Source: Candidatus Viadribacter manganicus
Lineage (GTDB): Bacteria; Pseudomonadota; Alphaproteobacteria; Caulobacterales; Aquidulcibacteraceae
NCBI RefSeq assembly: GCF_001679665.1
Contig: NZ_CP013244.1
Coordinates: 372,001 to 436,000 of the forward strand
DNA: 64,000 bases
Direction: 5' to 3'
The stretch's first letter is position 1; every line of letters starts with the position of its first letter. This document shows, one piece after another, positions 63,658-64,000 of this stretch. The notes under the pieces were generated by a model. That model did no database searches. It was not told the origin of the DNA and saw only the letters and a list, made by a program, of their open reading frames with translations. The translations under genes were made by a program, and so were the position numbers.

Positions 63658-64000
63658 CTAGCCCTTCGCGTGCTTCTTGAATTCGGGGTGGCGGTAGCAG
63701 GTCACGAGGTGGTCGTTGACCATCCCAACCGCCTGCATGAACGCATAAATAATCGTTGGCCCCACGAACTTGAAGCCACGCTTCTTCAGCGCCTTTGACA
63801 TCGCCTGCGATATATCGGTCTCCGCCGGAATCGGGCCACCAGGCTTCAACCGGTTGAGTATCGGCTCTCCATCCACGAAGTCCCAGAGAAATTCCGAAAA
63901 GCCCAGCCCCTCTTTCTCCATCGCAAGATAGGCTTTCGCTGAACTCACCACGCCTTCGATTTTTAGCCGGTTTCGCACGATGCCTTCGTCGGCCATTAGC
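63658..64000 (-). CDS. tag: DNA-3-methyladenine glycosylase I, truncated by window edge
   Basis: The C-terminal 113 or so residues of Tag, a base-excision enzyme that removes 3-methyladenine. Motifs seen: ADEGIVRNRLKIEG, GFSEFLWDFVDGEP and KKRGFKFVGPTIIYAFMQAVGMVNDH with the Tag-typical aromatic and polar residues, then a His in CYRHPEF and a Lys-rich tail. The frame has no stop before the window end, and family members are about 190 residues long, so the N-terminus lies outside. Confidence 0.88.
   Translation of the reverse strand, partial: LMADEGIVRNRLKIEGVVSSAKAYLAMEKEGLGFSEFLWDFVDGEPILNRLKPGGPIPAETDISQAMSKALKKRGFKFVGPTIIYAFMQAVGMVNDHLVTCYRHPEFKKHAKG

Overview
This 64 kb window is GC-rich chromosomal DNA of an alphaproteobacterium. 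Gene neighbourhoods such as lptF-lptG-lptD-surA-pdxA-rsmA, gmk-yicC-mltG-fabF-acpP-fabG-fabD, rpsF-rpsR-rplI-dnaB-alr and yfgM-bamB-der, plus a vitreschak-style TonB-receptor catabolic island, suggest a Caulobacterales/Hyphomonadaceae-like organism; this placement is inference from gene content and style, not from a marker-gene tree. Genes are packed tightly, with many 1-4 nt stop/start overlaps. No stretch over about 300 bases lacks a gene. I see no tRNA, rRNA, CRISPR array, insertion sequence or prophage.

Positions 1-38,000 are mostly housekeeping. From the left: three tandem I78-type inhibitor-like lipoproteins downstream of holC and pepA (minus strand); the LPS-transport and outer-membrane biogenesis run lptF, lptG, lptD, surA, then pdxA and rsmA (plus); a YceI lipoprotein, a DJ-1/PfpI protein and a frameshifted membrane gene; gmk, yicC, mltG and the type II fatty-acid genes (minus); the ribosomal rpsF-rpsR-rplI operon with a leader hairpin and a strong terminator; dnaB, alr, an MlaE/MlaF lipid transporter pair, gpx, radA, cvpA, purF, an SDR and a YhiN-type flavoprotein; then der, bamB, a YfgM-like protein and panB.

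Positions 39,200-44,400 are regulatory and stress-like. Two copies of a three-gene cassette (small DUF6249-like membrane protein, ECF sigma factor, short membrane protein likely to be its anti-sigma partner) stand head to tail. Divergent from them is an ArsR-family regulator whose start codon directly follows a perfect 26-bp palindrome; it leads an operon with a glutathione S-transferase and three SRPBCC/AHSA1 proteins, the middle one broken by a stop codon in place of tryptophan.

Positions 46,000-63,600 hold the most interesting region, an apparent catabolic island. Eight minus-strand genes from a carotenoid-cleavage-type oxygenase to a PaaI thioesterase are joined by overlaps of 1 or 4 nt or gaps of 1 nt: oxygenase, thiolase-fold protein, PaaN-type aldehyde dehydrogenase, second thiolase-fold protein, two acyl-CoA/aryl-CoA ligases, nitronate monooxygenase family protein, thioesterase. 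Around it lie an SDR and an SCP2-type thiolase (plus), a DUF1295/5-alpha-reductase-like membrane protein, a TonB-dependent receptor, another SDR, and a regulator made of two fused HxlR domains. A shared 24-bp element (core TTGCTTGCAT or TTGCTTGTGT, then GGA.T.A) lies in front of the oxygenase operon, between the receptor and the DUF1295 gene, and in front of the last SDR; a weaker match precedes the SCP2-type thiolase. My reading is a regulon for uptake and oxidative cleavage of a hydrophobic, alkene-containing compound (apocarotenoid, stilbene or other isoprenoid/aromatic), followed by aldehyde oxidation, CoA activation and thiolytic or non-thiolytic C-C cleavage. The substrate is unknown. 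The window ends inside tag (3-methyladenine DNA glycosylase).
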